A stretch of 64,000 nucleotides of DNA from an uncultured Azospirillum sp. (GTDB taxonomy: Bacteria > Pseudomonadota > Alphaproteobacteria > RF32 > CAG-239): contig CAMYUM010000002.1 in the NCBI GenBank assembly GCA_947301965.1, forward strand, positions 1 through 64,000, in the 5' to 3' direction. The notes beneath the pieces were generated by a model. That model was not told the origin of the DNA, ran no database searches, and worked only from the letters and a program-made list of their open reading frames with translations. Within the stretch, counting starts at the first letter, position 1. The number at the start of each line of letters is the position of its first letter. This document shows, piece by piece, positions 8,160 to 16,537 of the stretch. Both the position numbers and the translations under genes were made by a program.

Positions 8160-10613
8160 TTATTTTTTGGCAGTAATTATTTTCAAAGCTTCTTCAAGCG
8201 TCGGTTCTTTGCCATGCATATTTTTCGGAAGCGCATAGTTGTTCTTGCCGCACTTCAAATACGGACCGTAACGCCCCGGATTAAGAGTTATTTCCAATTT
8301 GTTATTGGGGTTAATTCCAATCAGCTTTGCTTCCGGTTTGGCAACTACACCTTCAAGCAACTGTTCGGCACGTTCCAATGTGATATTAAACAAATTGTTG
8401 TCACCGGTAAGAGATTTGGTTTTGGTTCCCTGTTTGAGATATGTTCCGAATTTACCGATATTAACTTCAATGCCGTTTCCAAGCTGTCGGGGAAGGGACA
8501 ATAACATACATGCTTGTTCAAAAGTGAGTGTGTCGGGAGAAGCATAGCGAGGTAAAGAGCAGCGTTTAGGTTTTTCTTTGCCTTTGTCGTCTCCCAGTTG
8601 TACGTAGTAGCCATAGGGGCCTTTCTTCAAATAAACGGTTTGTCCTTCAAGTTCTCCCATTGCCTTGTCTTCGGGAGAAGCAAGTTGCGGAGCATTGGCA
8701 ACAGCTTCTTCTTCCGCGGTAGTGTCAATCAATTGCTTGGTATATTTGCATTCGGGATAGTTGGAACAACCGATGAATGCTCCAAAACGTCCGAGTTTGA
8801 TGCCAAGTCTGCCGTTGTGACAATCGGGACACTGGCGCGGATCAGAACCGTCTTCGCGAGGCGGGAAGAGGTGATTGCCCAAAACTTCATCAATCTTGTC
8901 GATTACTTCAGACATTTGTAACGGAGAGACCGCTTCAATGTTTTTGATGAATTTTACCCAAAAACCGCTGAGCAATTTTTTCCATTCCATGGCACCGGCG
9001 GATACATCATCAAGAAATTCTTCCATTTGGGCGGTAAAATCATATTCAACATATTTTTTGAAAAAGTTTTCCAAAAACACGGTTACAATACGCCCGCGTT
9101 CTTCAGGGATAAAGCGCAATTTTTCAACTTTTACGTATTTGCGTTCCTGCAAAACGGCAATAATGGTCGCATATGTAGAAGGACGACCGATGCCCAGTTC
9201 TTCAAGCTTTTTGACCAAACTCGCCTCAGTAAAACGCGGTGGTGGTGCAGTAAAGTGTTTGTCGGTAGAAATTTCGCCTTTGGTTTCTTTTTCTCCGACT
9301 TCTACATTCGGGAGAATGCGGTTGTCGTCATTTTCTTCTTCATCATCAAAACTTTCCTGATAAAGTTTGAGATAACCGTCAAAGGCAATAACTTGTCCAT
9401 TGGCACGCAAAATAATTTTTTGGTCAGACGATGCCGAATCGATGCTGACTTTATCTAAAACCGCAGGTGCCATTTGGCAAGCGACAGTGCGTTTCCATAT
9501 AAGCTCGTAGAGTTTGCGACCGTCGGCATCAAGTTTGGTTTCCATTTTTTTAGGTGTATTGAAAACATCTGCCGGACGGATGGCTTCGTGAGCTTCTTGA
9601 GCATTTTTGGATTTGTTTTTATATTCTTTAGGAGTTTTGGGCAGATAATCATCACCAAAATATTTTTTGATGGCGTCACGGCAAGCTGCAATGGCCTCTT
9701 TTGAAAGGTTGACGGCATCGGTACGCATATAGGTGATAAAACCTTCTTCATAGAGCTTTTGAGCAATCTGCATGGTTTTTTTGGCTGAAAAACGCAGTTT
9801 GCGAGCAGCCTCTTGTTGCAATGTTGAGGTTGTGAAAGGCGGCGCAGGGTAACGATTGGCTTTTTTGCGCTCTACGTTAGAAACAGCAAAATCGGCAGCT
9901 TCAATTTTGGCTTTGGCGTCAAGGGCTTTTTGTTCGCTGTTAATGTCAAATTTTTCAAGTTTTTTACCGTCAAGAGTAGTAAGATGCGACTTAATTAGTG
10001 CATTTTTGGAGGTAAATAACTCAACATCAACGGTCCAATATTCTTCAGGTTTGAATTTTTCGATTTCATTTTCACGATCACACACCAGGCGTAAGGCAAC
10101 TGATTGAACGCGTCCGGCAGATTTTGAACCGGGAAGTTTACGCCATAAAACCGGAGATAAGTTAAAACCTACCAAATAGTCGAGTGCGCGACGAGCCATA
10201 TAAGCGGAAACTAAATTGTCATCAATTTGACGAGGGTTTTTGATAGCTTCGGTTATGGCAGATTTTGTAATTTCGTGAAAAACGACACGTTGGATTTTTT
10301 TGCCGGCAATTTTTTTATGAGCCTTGAGCTCCTCGAGTATGTGCCAGGCAATAGCTTCTCCTTCTCTATCTGGGTCGGATGCGAGGATAATGGTGTCAGC
10401 ATCTTTGACCGCAGCAATAATATCTTTGAGGCGTTTCTGCCCGCCGGGGCTGAGTTCCCAAGTCATGGCAAAGTCTTTATCGGGTTGAACGGAACCGTCT
10501 TTGCTGGGTAAATCACGGATATGACCGAAACTGGCCAATACTTTATAATCACTTCCAAGGTACTTGTTAATGGTTTTTGCTTTGGCGGGGGATTCTACGA
10601 TAACTAATTTCAT
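8160..10613 (-). CDS. topA: DNA topoisomerase I
   Basis: TopA relaxes negative supercoils by single-strand passage. The Toprim domain is at the N-terminus (KLVIVESPAKAKTI, ASDPDREGEAIAWH). The catalytic tyrosine lies in EEGFITYMRTDA near residue 295. A C4 zinc ribbon (CPDCHNGRLGIKLGRFGAFIGC) is near residue 600, followed by two divergent C-terminal repeats with GxFGxYLKxG-type motifs. At 817 aa it is of normal size. It lies 14 bp after dprA on the same strand, giving the plsY-dprA-topA order common in Alphaproteobacteria. Confidence 0.97.
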   Translation of the reverse strand: MKLVIVESPAKAKTINKYLGSDYKVLASFGHIRDLPSKDGSVQPDKDFAMTWELSPGGQKRLKDIIAAVKDADTIILASDPDREGEAIAWHILEELKAHKKIAGKKIQRVVFHEITKSAITEAIKNPRQIDDNLVSAYMARRALDYLVGFNLSPVLWRKLPGSKSAGRVQSVALRLVCDRENEIEKFKPEEYWTVDVELFTSKNALIKSHLTTLDGKKLEKFDINSEQKALDAKAKIEAADFAVSNVERKKANRYPAPPFTTSTLQQEAARKLRFSAKKTMQIAQKLYEEGFITYMRTDAVNLSKEAIAACRDAIKKYFGDDYLPKTPKEYKNKSKNAQEAHEAIRPADVFNTPKKMETKLDADGRKLYELIWKRTVACQMAPAVLDKVSIDSASSDQKIILRANGQVIAFDGYLKLYQESFDDEEENDDNRILPNVEVGEKETKGEISTDKHFTAPPPRFTEASLVKKLEELGIGRPSTYATIIAVLQERKYVKVEKLRFIPEERGRIVTVFLENFFKKYVEYDFTAQMEEFLDDVSAGAMEWKKLLSGFWVKFIKNIEAVSPLQMSEVIDKIDEVLGNHLFPPREDGSDPRQCPDCHNGRLGIKLGRFGAFIGCSNYPECKYTKQLIDTTAEEEAVANAPQLASPEDKAMGELEGQTVYLKKGPYGYYVQLGDDKGKEKPKRCSLPRYASPDTLTFEQACMLLSLPRQLGNGIEVNIGKFGTYLKQGTKTKSLTGDNNLFNITLERAEQLLEGVVAKPEAKLIGINPNNKLEITLNPGRYGPYLKCGKNNYALPKNMHGKEPTLEEALKIITAKK

Positions 10614-10627
10614 TGTGTTGTGTCTTT

Positions 10628-11749
10628 CTATTTTTTACCGTTTAACGCTATTTTGTTGCCCGGCATCCGAATAATTCGTCCTTCCATCTCGAGGTCGACA
10701 ATCTGCATCATTACAGTTGCGGTGTCAAGTCCCGAAACTCTTATGAGTTCGTCAATATTAACGGCGTCGGTCGATAGAAATTCTTCAATTTCAAGTTTTC
10801 GATTAGTTGGAATATTGGTAGTTTTTGATGAGTTGTCAAGAGGCATTGTAAATAAGTCGTCGGAAAAAATCGGTAATTCTTTTAAAGAATTATTTTGTGG
10901 TGAGGTGTTGATAACTTTAATGATGTCATCGGCAGTTTCTACCATGTGGGCGCCAGCACGCAAAAGTTTGTTGGGACCGGCCGAACGCGGATCGGAAGGG
11001 CTGCCGGGAATGGCAAAAATTTGTTTTTTTTGTTCAATAGCAAAATGTGCAGTTATCAAAGAACCTGATTTTTCCGATGCTTCAGAAACAAGTACGCCGT
11101 TGCTCAAAGCCGAAATAATACGATTGCGGCGAGGAAAGCTGCTCCCTACGGCAGAACTTCCTAAAGGCATTTCAGACAGAAGCAATCCATGTTGGGCAAT
11201 GCGGTGGTACAGGTCAGAGTTTTCCGGCGGATAAATTATGTCAACGCCGGTACCGAGTACGGCAATGGTCGGACCGCAATGATTAAGAGCATCAAGTGCT
11301 CCGAGGTGAGATGCCGAATCGATACCGCGAGCCATGCCGGAAATTACCAAAATGTGTTTTTCGGTCAGATCAAAAGCAATTTTGGTTGTAATTTGACGAG
11401 CGTTGAGGCTGGCGTTGCGACTGCCGACAATAGCGACGGCTGGAGTAAGCGATAATAAACTAAGGTTGCCTTTGGCATAAAGAATCGGTGGGGCATCACG
11501 CAAAGCGGACAAATTCTGCGGATAGATGTCATCAGATTTGAGTATGATTTTGATGTTTTGCTGTTCGGCGTTCGACAACTCATTTTCCGCCCAATTCTGC
11601 GACGGTATTTCGCGTCCGCTTTTTTCCAAAGCTTTGATGACTTCGGCAACAGAGCCATAATTACGTACCAATTTGGCAAAAGTTATGGCTCCGATGCCGT
11701 CGGTGTTGGCAAGTCGGAGCCAAGCATATATTTCCTGCGGAGATGCCAT
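10628..11749 (-). CDS. dprA: DNA-processing protein A (RecA loader)
   Basis: DprA binds incoming single-stranded DNA and loads RecA during natural transformation; it is also widespread in bacteria not known to be competent. The Rossmann-like core shows VGSRNASLNARQ, SGMARGIDSASHLGAL and FPRRNRIISALSNGVLVSEA, with GSLITA following. A C-terminal winged-helix (DprA_WH) spans about residues 310-370 (TDAVNIDELIRVSGLD). Length 373 aa is typical. Its ATG shares one base with the plsY stop codon (TAATG), so the genes are coupled. No other competence genes are in the window. Confidence 0.96.
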   Translation of the reverse strand: MASPQEIYAWLRLANTDGIGAITFAKLVRNYGSVAEVIKALEKSGREIPSQNWAENELSNAEQQNIKIILKSDDIYPQNLSALRDAPPILYAKGNLSLLSLTPAVAIVGSRNASLNARQITTKIAFDLTEKHILVISGMARGIDSASHLGALDALNHCGPTIAVLGTGVDIIYPPENSDLYHRIAQHGLLLSEMPLGSSAVGSSFPRRNRIISALSNGVLVSEASEKSGSLITAHFAIEQKKQIFAIPGSPSDPRSAGPNKLLRAGAHMVETADDIIKVINTSPQNNSLKELPIFSDDLFTMPLDNSSKTTNIPTNRKLEIEEFLSTDAVNIDELIRVSGLDTATVMMQIVDLEMEGRIIRMPGNKIALNGKK

Positions 11750-12387
11750 TATGCTTTCTTTTTGAAGTTAATTTTACTTTCAGTGCCGTTAAGCAAACGC
11801 CTGATGTTGGCGTGATGTCTGAACAGAACCAATAAAGCAATGGCTGTAAAAAATGATGTTTCAATTTGTCCGGTTAAGAAAAATGCATAAAGCGGAGTAA
11901 GTAGTGCAGCAGCTATTGCTGACAAAGACGAATAACGAAAAGCAAAGGCAAATGTCAGCCATGTGAGCAACGTACATAAAGCGGTCAGAGGACTGATGAC
12001 CAAGATAAATCCGAATGATGAAGCAACACCTTTTCCGCCTTTGAATTTGAGCCAAACAGGGAAGTTATGTCCGATGATGGCGGCAGTACCGGCAATTAAG
12101 GCCCCGAGGGTGTTAATATTGGTTGCAATACCGCAAATAAAAATTTCGTCGGTTGGCAATAATTTTTGAGCAATATAGGCAGCAAGTCCGGCTTTGGCGG
12201 CATCAAGAATTACGGTAAGCAGAGCAAGCCATTTATGTCCGGTACGCAAAACGTTGGTTGCGCCGATGTTGCCGGAACCGATTTTGCGTATGTCTCCAAG
12301 TCCGGCCATATAGCAAAGTACCAAGCCAAAAGGAATTGAACCCAGCAGATAACCCAAAATTGCAGTAGCAGTAAAAGTTGTAGTCAT
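11749..12387 (-). CDS. plsY: Acyl-phosphate glycerol-3-phosphate acyltransferase
   Basis: PlsY transfers an acyl group from acyl-phosphate to sn-glycerol-3-phosphate, the first step of phospholipid synthesis. It is an integral membrane protein with about five or six helices. All three family motifs are visible: LLGSIPFGLVL, GSGNIGATNVLRTGHK and the glycine-rich FKGGKGVASSFG. Length 212 aa is standard. The start codon (12387) is preceded by GAAAGGCACAATC. It heads plsY-dprA-topA and is divergent from pyrH across 203 bp that must hold both promoters. plsX is not in the window. Confidence 0.96.
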   Translation of the reverse strand: MTTTFTATAILGYLLGSIPFGLVLCYMAGLGDIRKIGSGNIGATNVLRTGHKWLALLTVILDAAKAGLAAYIAQKLLPTDEIFICGIATNINTLGALIAGTAAIIGHNFPVWLKFKGGKGVASSFGFILVISPLTALCTLLTWLTFAFAFRYSSLSAIAAALLTPLYAFFLTGQIETSFFTAIALLVLFRHHANIRRLLNGTESKINFKKKA

Positions 12388-12590
12388 GATTGTGCCTTTC
12401 GTTAGATTTTGCTTTAGGTGTATAGCAAAAGCCAGCTGTTTTAAATGATTTTTTTTGTTTTTTCCCCCGAGTGATTATAAGTGACGGAAAAGTCAATAAA
12501 ATGGCGTTTTGATAGTTGAAAAGTACAAAATATAGGTGACAAAGAAATTTATTCGGGTAATATATGAGCATGTTTAACTGGGGAAAAAAG

Positions 12591-13301
12591 ATGAAACCTA
12601 AGTACAAACGTATATTGCTCAAGCTTTCCGGCGAAGGTTTGATGGGTGACCGTGCTTTCGGTATGGATGAAAAAGTAATTAAAGAACTGGCAGAGCAGAT
12701 AAAAGCCGTACACGATAGCGGAGTTGAGGTCTGTATAGTCGTCGGCGGGGGCAATATTTTCCGCGGAGCAAAAGAGGCTTCAAAGGGGTTAAATCGTTCA
12801 GTAGCTGATCAGGTCGGGATGTTGGCAACGGTTATGAATGCTCTTTATCTGCAAAATGCATTAGAAAAGACGGGAGCTGATGCGCGGGTTATGTCAGGGA
12901 TTAGTATTCCGTCGGTTTGTGAGAACTATATTTACCGCAGAGCTTTGCGTCATTTGGAAAAACATCGGGTGATTATTTTTGCCGGCGGTACCGGAAATCC
13001 TTATTTTACAACCGATAGCGGTGCGGCTTTGCGAGCCTCGGAAATGGGGTGTGACGTGTTGCTGAAGGCTACACAGGTAGACGGCGTATACAGTGATGAT
13101 CCCAAAAAGAATGCCAAGGCAGTTCGTTACGAACGTATAGGATATGACGAGGTGATTCAGAAGGGGCTGAAAGTTATGGATTTGACTGCAGTAGCTTTGG
13201 CTAAAGACAACCGAATCCCGATAGTCGTATTTGCACAAAAAGGCAAAAAGTCGCTGATTGATGCAGTAACAGGAAAAGGAAAATTTACAGTAATTGATTA
13301 A
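12591..13301 (+). CDS. pyrH: Uridylate kinase
   Basis: UMP kinase phosphorylates UMP to UDP; it is hexameric, of the amino-acid-kinase fold. Motifs seen are YKRILLKLSGEGL, VVGGGNIFRG, FAGGTGNPYFTTDSGAALRA and LKATQVDGVYSDDPKKN. The start is set at 12591 (MKPKYKR), where GGGGAAAAAAG is well spaced and the protein aligns with known UMP kinases. An ATG 27 bp upstream lacks a good ribosome site. The stop codon TAA is one base into the leader of frr. tsf and rpsB, common upstream partners, are absent here. Confidence 0.96.
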   Translation: MKPKYKRILLKLSGEGLMGDRAFGMDEKVIKELAEQIKAVHDSGVEVCIVVGGGNIFRGAKEASKGLNRSVADQVGMLATVMNALYLQNALEKTGADARVMSGISIPSVCENYIYRRALRHLEKHRVIIFAGGTGNPYFTTDSGAALRASEMGCDVLLKATQVDGVYSDDPKKNAKAVRYERIGYDEVIQKGLKVMDLTAVALAKDNRIPIVVFAQKGKKSLIDAVTGKGKFTVID

Positions 13302-13312
13302 TGAGGTTATAT

Positions 13313-13876
13313 ATGGCTGATTATTCGGAAATTAAAGAAAACGCTAAAAGCAGAATGGAAAAAACTCTCGAATCGCTTAAAAGTGATTTGAGCGGTCTGC
13401 GTGCGGGACGTGCCCATGCTAGTTTGTTAGACGGTATTATGGTAGAAGCATATGGTTCCATGACTCCGATTGCACAAGTAGGAACAATCAGCGTTCCTGA
13501 TGCCCGTTGCTTGTCAGTAAGTGTATGGGACAAAGGGTTGGCAAAGGCCGTCGAGAAGGCAATTCAAGAATCGGATTTAGGACTCAACCCGGCATCGGAC
13601 GGTCAATTAATTCGTATTCCCATTCCGCCACTTAGTGAAGAGCGCCGCAAGGAGTTGGTTAAAGTAGCGGGAAAATACACCGAACAGAGTAAGGTGGCTA
13701 TACGTAATATTCGCCGTGATGCTTTGGATGGTATTAAAAAGCTGAAAAAAGATAATGCTATTTCTGAAGATGATGAAAAGCGTTATGAAAACGAAATCCA
13801 AAAAATTACGGATGAAAGCATTAAAAAAGTCGACGATGTTTTGGCTCAAAAAGAGAAAGATATTATGCAAGTCTGA
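13313..13876 (+). CDS. frr: Ribosome recycling factor
   Basis: RRF, with EF-G, splits post-termination ribosomes. The sequence has the conserved LRAGRAHASLLDGIMVEAYGS region, PISVPDAR-like motif (here GTISVPDARCLSV), LNPASDGQLIRIPIPPLSEERRKEL and the C-terminal KKLKKDNAISEDDEKRYENEIQ helix. Length (187 aa) is standard. The start at 13313 follows ATGAGGTTATAT; the upstream ATG at 13301 would add four residues only. It is co-transcribed with pyrH and uppS, the usual order. Confidence 0.97.
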   Translation: MADYSEIKENAKSRMEKTLESLKSDLSGLRAGRAHASLLDGIMVEAYGSMTPIAQVGTISVPDARCLSVSVWDKGLAKAVEKAIQESDLGLNPASDGQLIRIPIPPLSEERRKELVKVAGKYTEQSKVAIRNIRRDALDGIKKLKKDNAISEDDEKRYENEIQKITDESIKKVDDVLAQKEKDIMQV

Positions 13877-13891
13877 GCAGAGGAACTTGTC

Positions 13892-14599
13892 GTGAATACA
13901 CAAAATAAGTTGCGCCATTTGGCGATTATTATGGACGGAAACCGCCGCTGGGCAAAAAAACGCGGTCTGCCTGCCGTTGCAGGTCATAAGCAGGGTGCAA
14001 AGACGCTTGAACAGGTTTGCCGTGATGTCAAAGATCTGGGGATTGAATATTTGACGCTTTATGCTTTTTCGACCGAAAACTGGCAGAGGAGCAAAGAAGA
14101 AGTCGGCGGTTTGATGGATTTATTGCGGGAATATCTGAAAAATGATTTGAAAGAACTCCAGGACAGCAATACACGAATTATCTTTATCGGTGAACGTAAT
14201 ATGTTGGATGAGGATATTGTTGCCAAGATGAATGAGATAGAGTTGAAAACCGCAAATAACAGTGAATTTACCATATGTTTGGCACTAAGCTACGGGTCGC
14301 GTCAAGAAATTTTGCATGCAGTAAAGACGGCGGCTCGGAATGTAAAATCTGGGATAATCGGTGCAGAAGATATTGACGAAAAGTATTTTTCGGGATTACT
14401 GTACACCAAAGATATTCCTGATCCGGATATGGTGGTAAGAACCAGCGGGGAACAACGAATAAGCAATTATCTGTTATGGCAAATTGCATATTCGGAGTTT
14501 TGTTTTTTGGATGTATTATGGCCGGATTTCGGACGCAAGGAGTTGGAATTGGTAATTGAAAATTATCAGAATCGGGAGAGACGCTATGGCAAAAAGTGA
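13892..14599 (+). CDS. uppS: Isoprenyl transferase (undecaprenyl diphosphate synthase)
   Basis: The cis-prenyltransferase elongates farnesyl diphosphate to undecaprenyl diphosphate, the lipid carrier for peptidoglycan and surface glycans. The catalytic aspartate is D15 in IIMDGNRRWAKKRG. YLTLYAFSTENWQRSKEEV and the C-terminal PDPDMVVRTSGEQRISNYLLWQIAYSEF are diagnostic. The start codon is GTG at 13892 with AGAGGAAC upstream. The 3' end overlaps cdsA by 14 bp, which indicates translational coupling. Confidence 0.96.
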   Translation: MNTQNKLRHLAIIMDGNRRWAKKRGLPAVAGHKQGAKTLEQVCRDVKDLGIEYLTLYAFSTENWQRSKEEVGGLMDLLREYLKNDLKELQDSNTRIIFIGERNMLDEDIVAKMNEIELKTANNSEFTICLALSYGSRQEILHAVKTAARNVKSGIIGAEDIDEKYFSGLLYTKDIPDPDMVVRTSGEQRISNYLLWQIAYSEFCFLDVLWPDFGRKELELVIENYQNRERRYGKK

Positions 14600-15365
14600 T
14601 TTTTGGAGACGTACAGTTACCGCGCTGATTATGGCGCCGGTCGTTATCGGAAGTATTTTGTTGGAATTTCCGTATTATAATTTGTTGCTTTTGGCCGTAG
14701 GCGCAATGTTGAGCTGGGAATGGAGCAACATGGTTGCAGTTGATAAAAAAGCAACCTATGCCAGTATTTATACCTTATCAATGGCAACAGCGGTAATGTT
14801 GCAATCAATGTTCGGAATTTTGGTGATGCTGCTGCTGGCCATGATTGTTGTGGCAGTAAAATCCCGTGGTGAGAAATACAGAAAATTATTGGTTCTTGGC
14901 GTGCCGTATATAAGTTTAGGAATAGGTTCGTTGATGTGGTTGATGATTGTATTTTCTTCATGGGCGGTCTTGTGGTTGCTGTTTGTAGTTTGGGCTGTCG
15001 ATGTGGGTGGATATTTGGTCGGTTGCAGTGTTAAAGGACCGAAGTTGGCACCTAAAATCAGTCCGCATAAGACTTGGTCAGGCCTGTTGGGCGGAATGTT
15101 GTTGTCGGCATTAATCGGTTGGGGATTAGCTTATTGGTTCCAGTGGCCGGAATGCAGATATTATGGCTTGGTTGCCATAATTTTAGCGGTGGTTGAGCAA
15201 ATCGGCGATTTAATCGAATCGGCAATTAAACGCAAAGTCGGAGTTAAGGACTCAAGTGATATGGTGCCGGGGCACGGCGGTGTCTTTGACCGGGTTGATG
15301 GGTTGATTTTTACGGCACCGGTTTTGTTGCTATGTGTTATTATTTATTCAATGTATGTATATTAA
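14586..15365 (+). CDS. cdsA: Phosphatidate cytidylyltransferase
   Basis: CdsA makes CDP-diacylglycerol from phosphatidate and CTP, the branch point for membrane phospholipids. It is a multi-pass inner-membrane protein with about seven hydrophobic helices. The C-terminal family signature is clear: KRKVGVKDSSDMVPGHGGVF followed by DRVDGL. The start at 14586 (MAKSDFW) is used because GGGAGAGA is correctly spaced; it overlaps uppS by 14 bp. dxr, which usually follows, is missing and rseP comes next. Confidence 0.95.
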   Translation: MAKSDFWRRTVTALIMAPVVIGSILLEFPYYNLLLLAVGAMLSWEWSNMVAVDKKATYASIYTLSMATAVMLQSMFGILVMLLLAMIVVAVKSRGEKYRKLLVLGVPYISLGIGSLMWLMIVFSSWAVLWLLFVVWAVDVGGYLVGCSVKGPKLAPKISPHKTWSGLLGGMLLSALIGWGLAYWFQWPECRYYGLVAIILAVVEQIGDLIESAIKRKVGVKDSSDMVPGHGGVFDRVDGLIFTAPVLLLCVIIYSMYVY

Positions 15366-15375
15366 GGTTGGTTTG

Positions 15376-16509
15376 ATGGAAAGTTTGTTAAACATAGTAT
15401 ATTACATTGTGCCGTTTATTGTACTGCTCGGTGTTTTGGTGTTTGTACACGAGTTTGGGCATTTTTTGATTGCAAGAATTTGCGGTGTAAGAGTTACTGA
15501 TTTTTCAATCGGTTTCGGTAAACAGTTGTGGGGCTTTGTTGATAAGCATCAGACTAACTGGAAGATATGCGCCATTCCGCTGGGCGGGTATTGTCAGTTT
15601 TTGGGTGATGCAAACGGTGCCTCGGCCGGAGATGATGATGCCGCTTTGGAAGAGATGACCGAGGAAGAAAAATCACAAGCATTTGCTTTTCAAAACCCGT
15701 GGAAAAAGTTAGCCATAGTTTTGGGCGGACCGGGTTTTAATTATCTGTTTGCGATATTGCTGTTTACCGGTATGTTTATGACTTTTGGCAATATAACTTT
15801 TCCGCCGATTGTGGGAGAAGTTATGGACGATGGTCCGGCAAAAGCGGCAGGAATTATGGCCGGTGACAGAATTGTTAATATTAATGGCCGTGATATTAAG
15901 TCGTTTAATGATATAGGTGCGGAAATAACACTTTCTACCAAGAATATTGCTAAAATTGAACTGTTGCGTGACGGTGAAAAGATTTATGTTGAAGTTCCGC
16001 TCAAAAATATGACGGTTGAGGAAGATGGTGTTAAAGAAAAACGCCAGATGATTGGTATTAAGTCAAGAACCTCGGTTGAACTTGATCATGAAAAACTTTC
16101 TCCGTGGGGGGCTTTGTGTACGGCCAGCTCTGAAACATGGCGGATTACTACCGGAACTTTGCGCGGTATCAAGCAAATGATAGTCGGTGACCGCGGTACC
16201 GAGGATTTGGGCGGTATTATTCGAATTGCGGAAATGTCGGGCGATATTAGCAGAAAACATGCCGGTGTGGAGTTTTTGGTGTTTATGGCGCTACTGTCAA
16301 TCAACCTCGGACTTATCAACTTATTCCCAATTCCGATTTTGGATGGTGGACATGTAGTGATTTTTTTGGTAGAGATTATATCTCACCGCGAAATGAACGA
16401 AAAGCTGAAAGCGGCTTTGTTCAAATGTGGTTTTGCGTTGTTGGTAGCTTTGATGGTATTTGCAACGTGGAATGACTTTGTACACCTGTTTAAAAGGTGG
16501 TTTGTCTAA
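15376..16509 (+). CDS. rseP: RIP metalloprotease RseP (site-2 protease)
   Basis: This intramembrane zinc protease cleaves anti-sigma factors and leftover signal peptides. The metal-binding motif is H25-E26-F-G-H29 in the first helix, with the LDGGH motif near residue 330 in the last pair of helices. One PDZ domain (about residues 125-200, GPAKAAGIMAGDRIVNINGRDI) is seen; E. coli RseP has two. At 377 aa it is the usual shorter alphaproteobacterial form. It precedes bamA, the conserved order. Confidence 0.95.
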   Translation: MESLLNIVYYIVPFIVLLGVLVFVHEFGHFLIARICGVRVTDFSIGFGKQLWGFVDKHQTNWKICAIPLGGYCQFLGDANGASAGDDDAALEEMTEEEKSQAFAFQNPWKKLAIVLGGPGFNYLFAILLFTGMFMTFGNITFPPIVGEVMDDGPAKAAGIMAGDRIVNINGRDIKSFNDIGAEITLSTKNIAKIELLRDGEKIYVEVPLKNMTVEEDGVKEKRQMIGIKSRTSVELDHEKLSPWGALCTASSETWRITTGTLRGIKQMIVGDRGTEDLGGIIRIAEMSGDISRKHAGVEFLVFMALLSINLGLINLFPIPILDGGHVVIFLVEIISHREMNEKLKAALFKCGFALLVALMVFATWNDFVHLFKRWFV

Positions 16510-16537
16510 ATAATGTTAAATTGTTAAGGATACGATA

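Noticed and set aside
8875..9360. Plus-strand open frame of 161 codons inside topA
   Set aside because: It is the complement of TopA codons; Ser-rich and without motifs or ribosome site.
12233..12754. Minus-strand open frame across the plsY-pyrH gap
   Set aside because: It overlaps both real genes in other frames and has low-complexity content.
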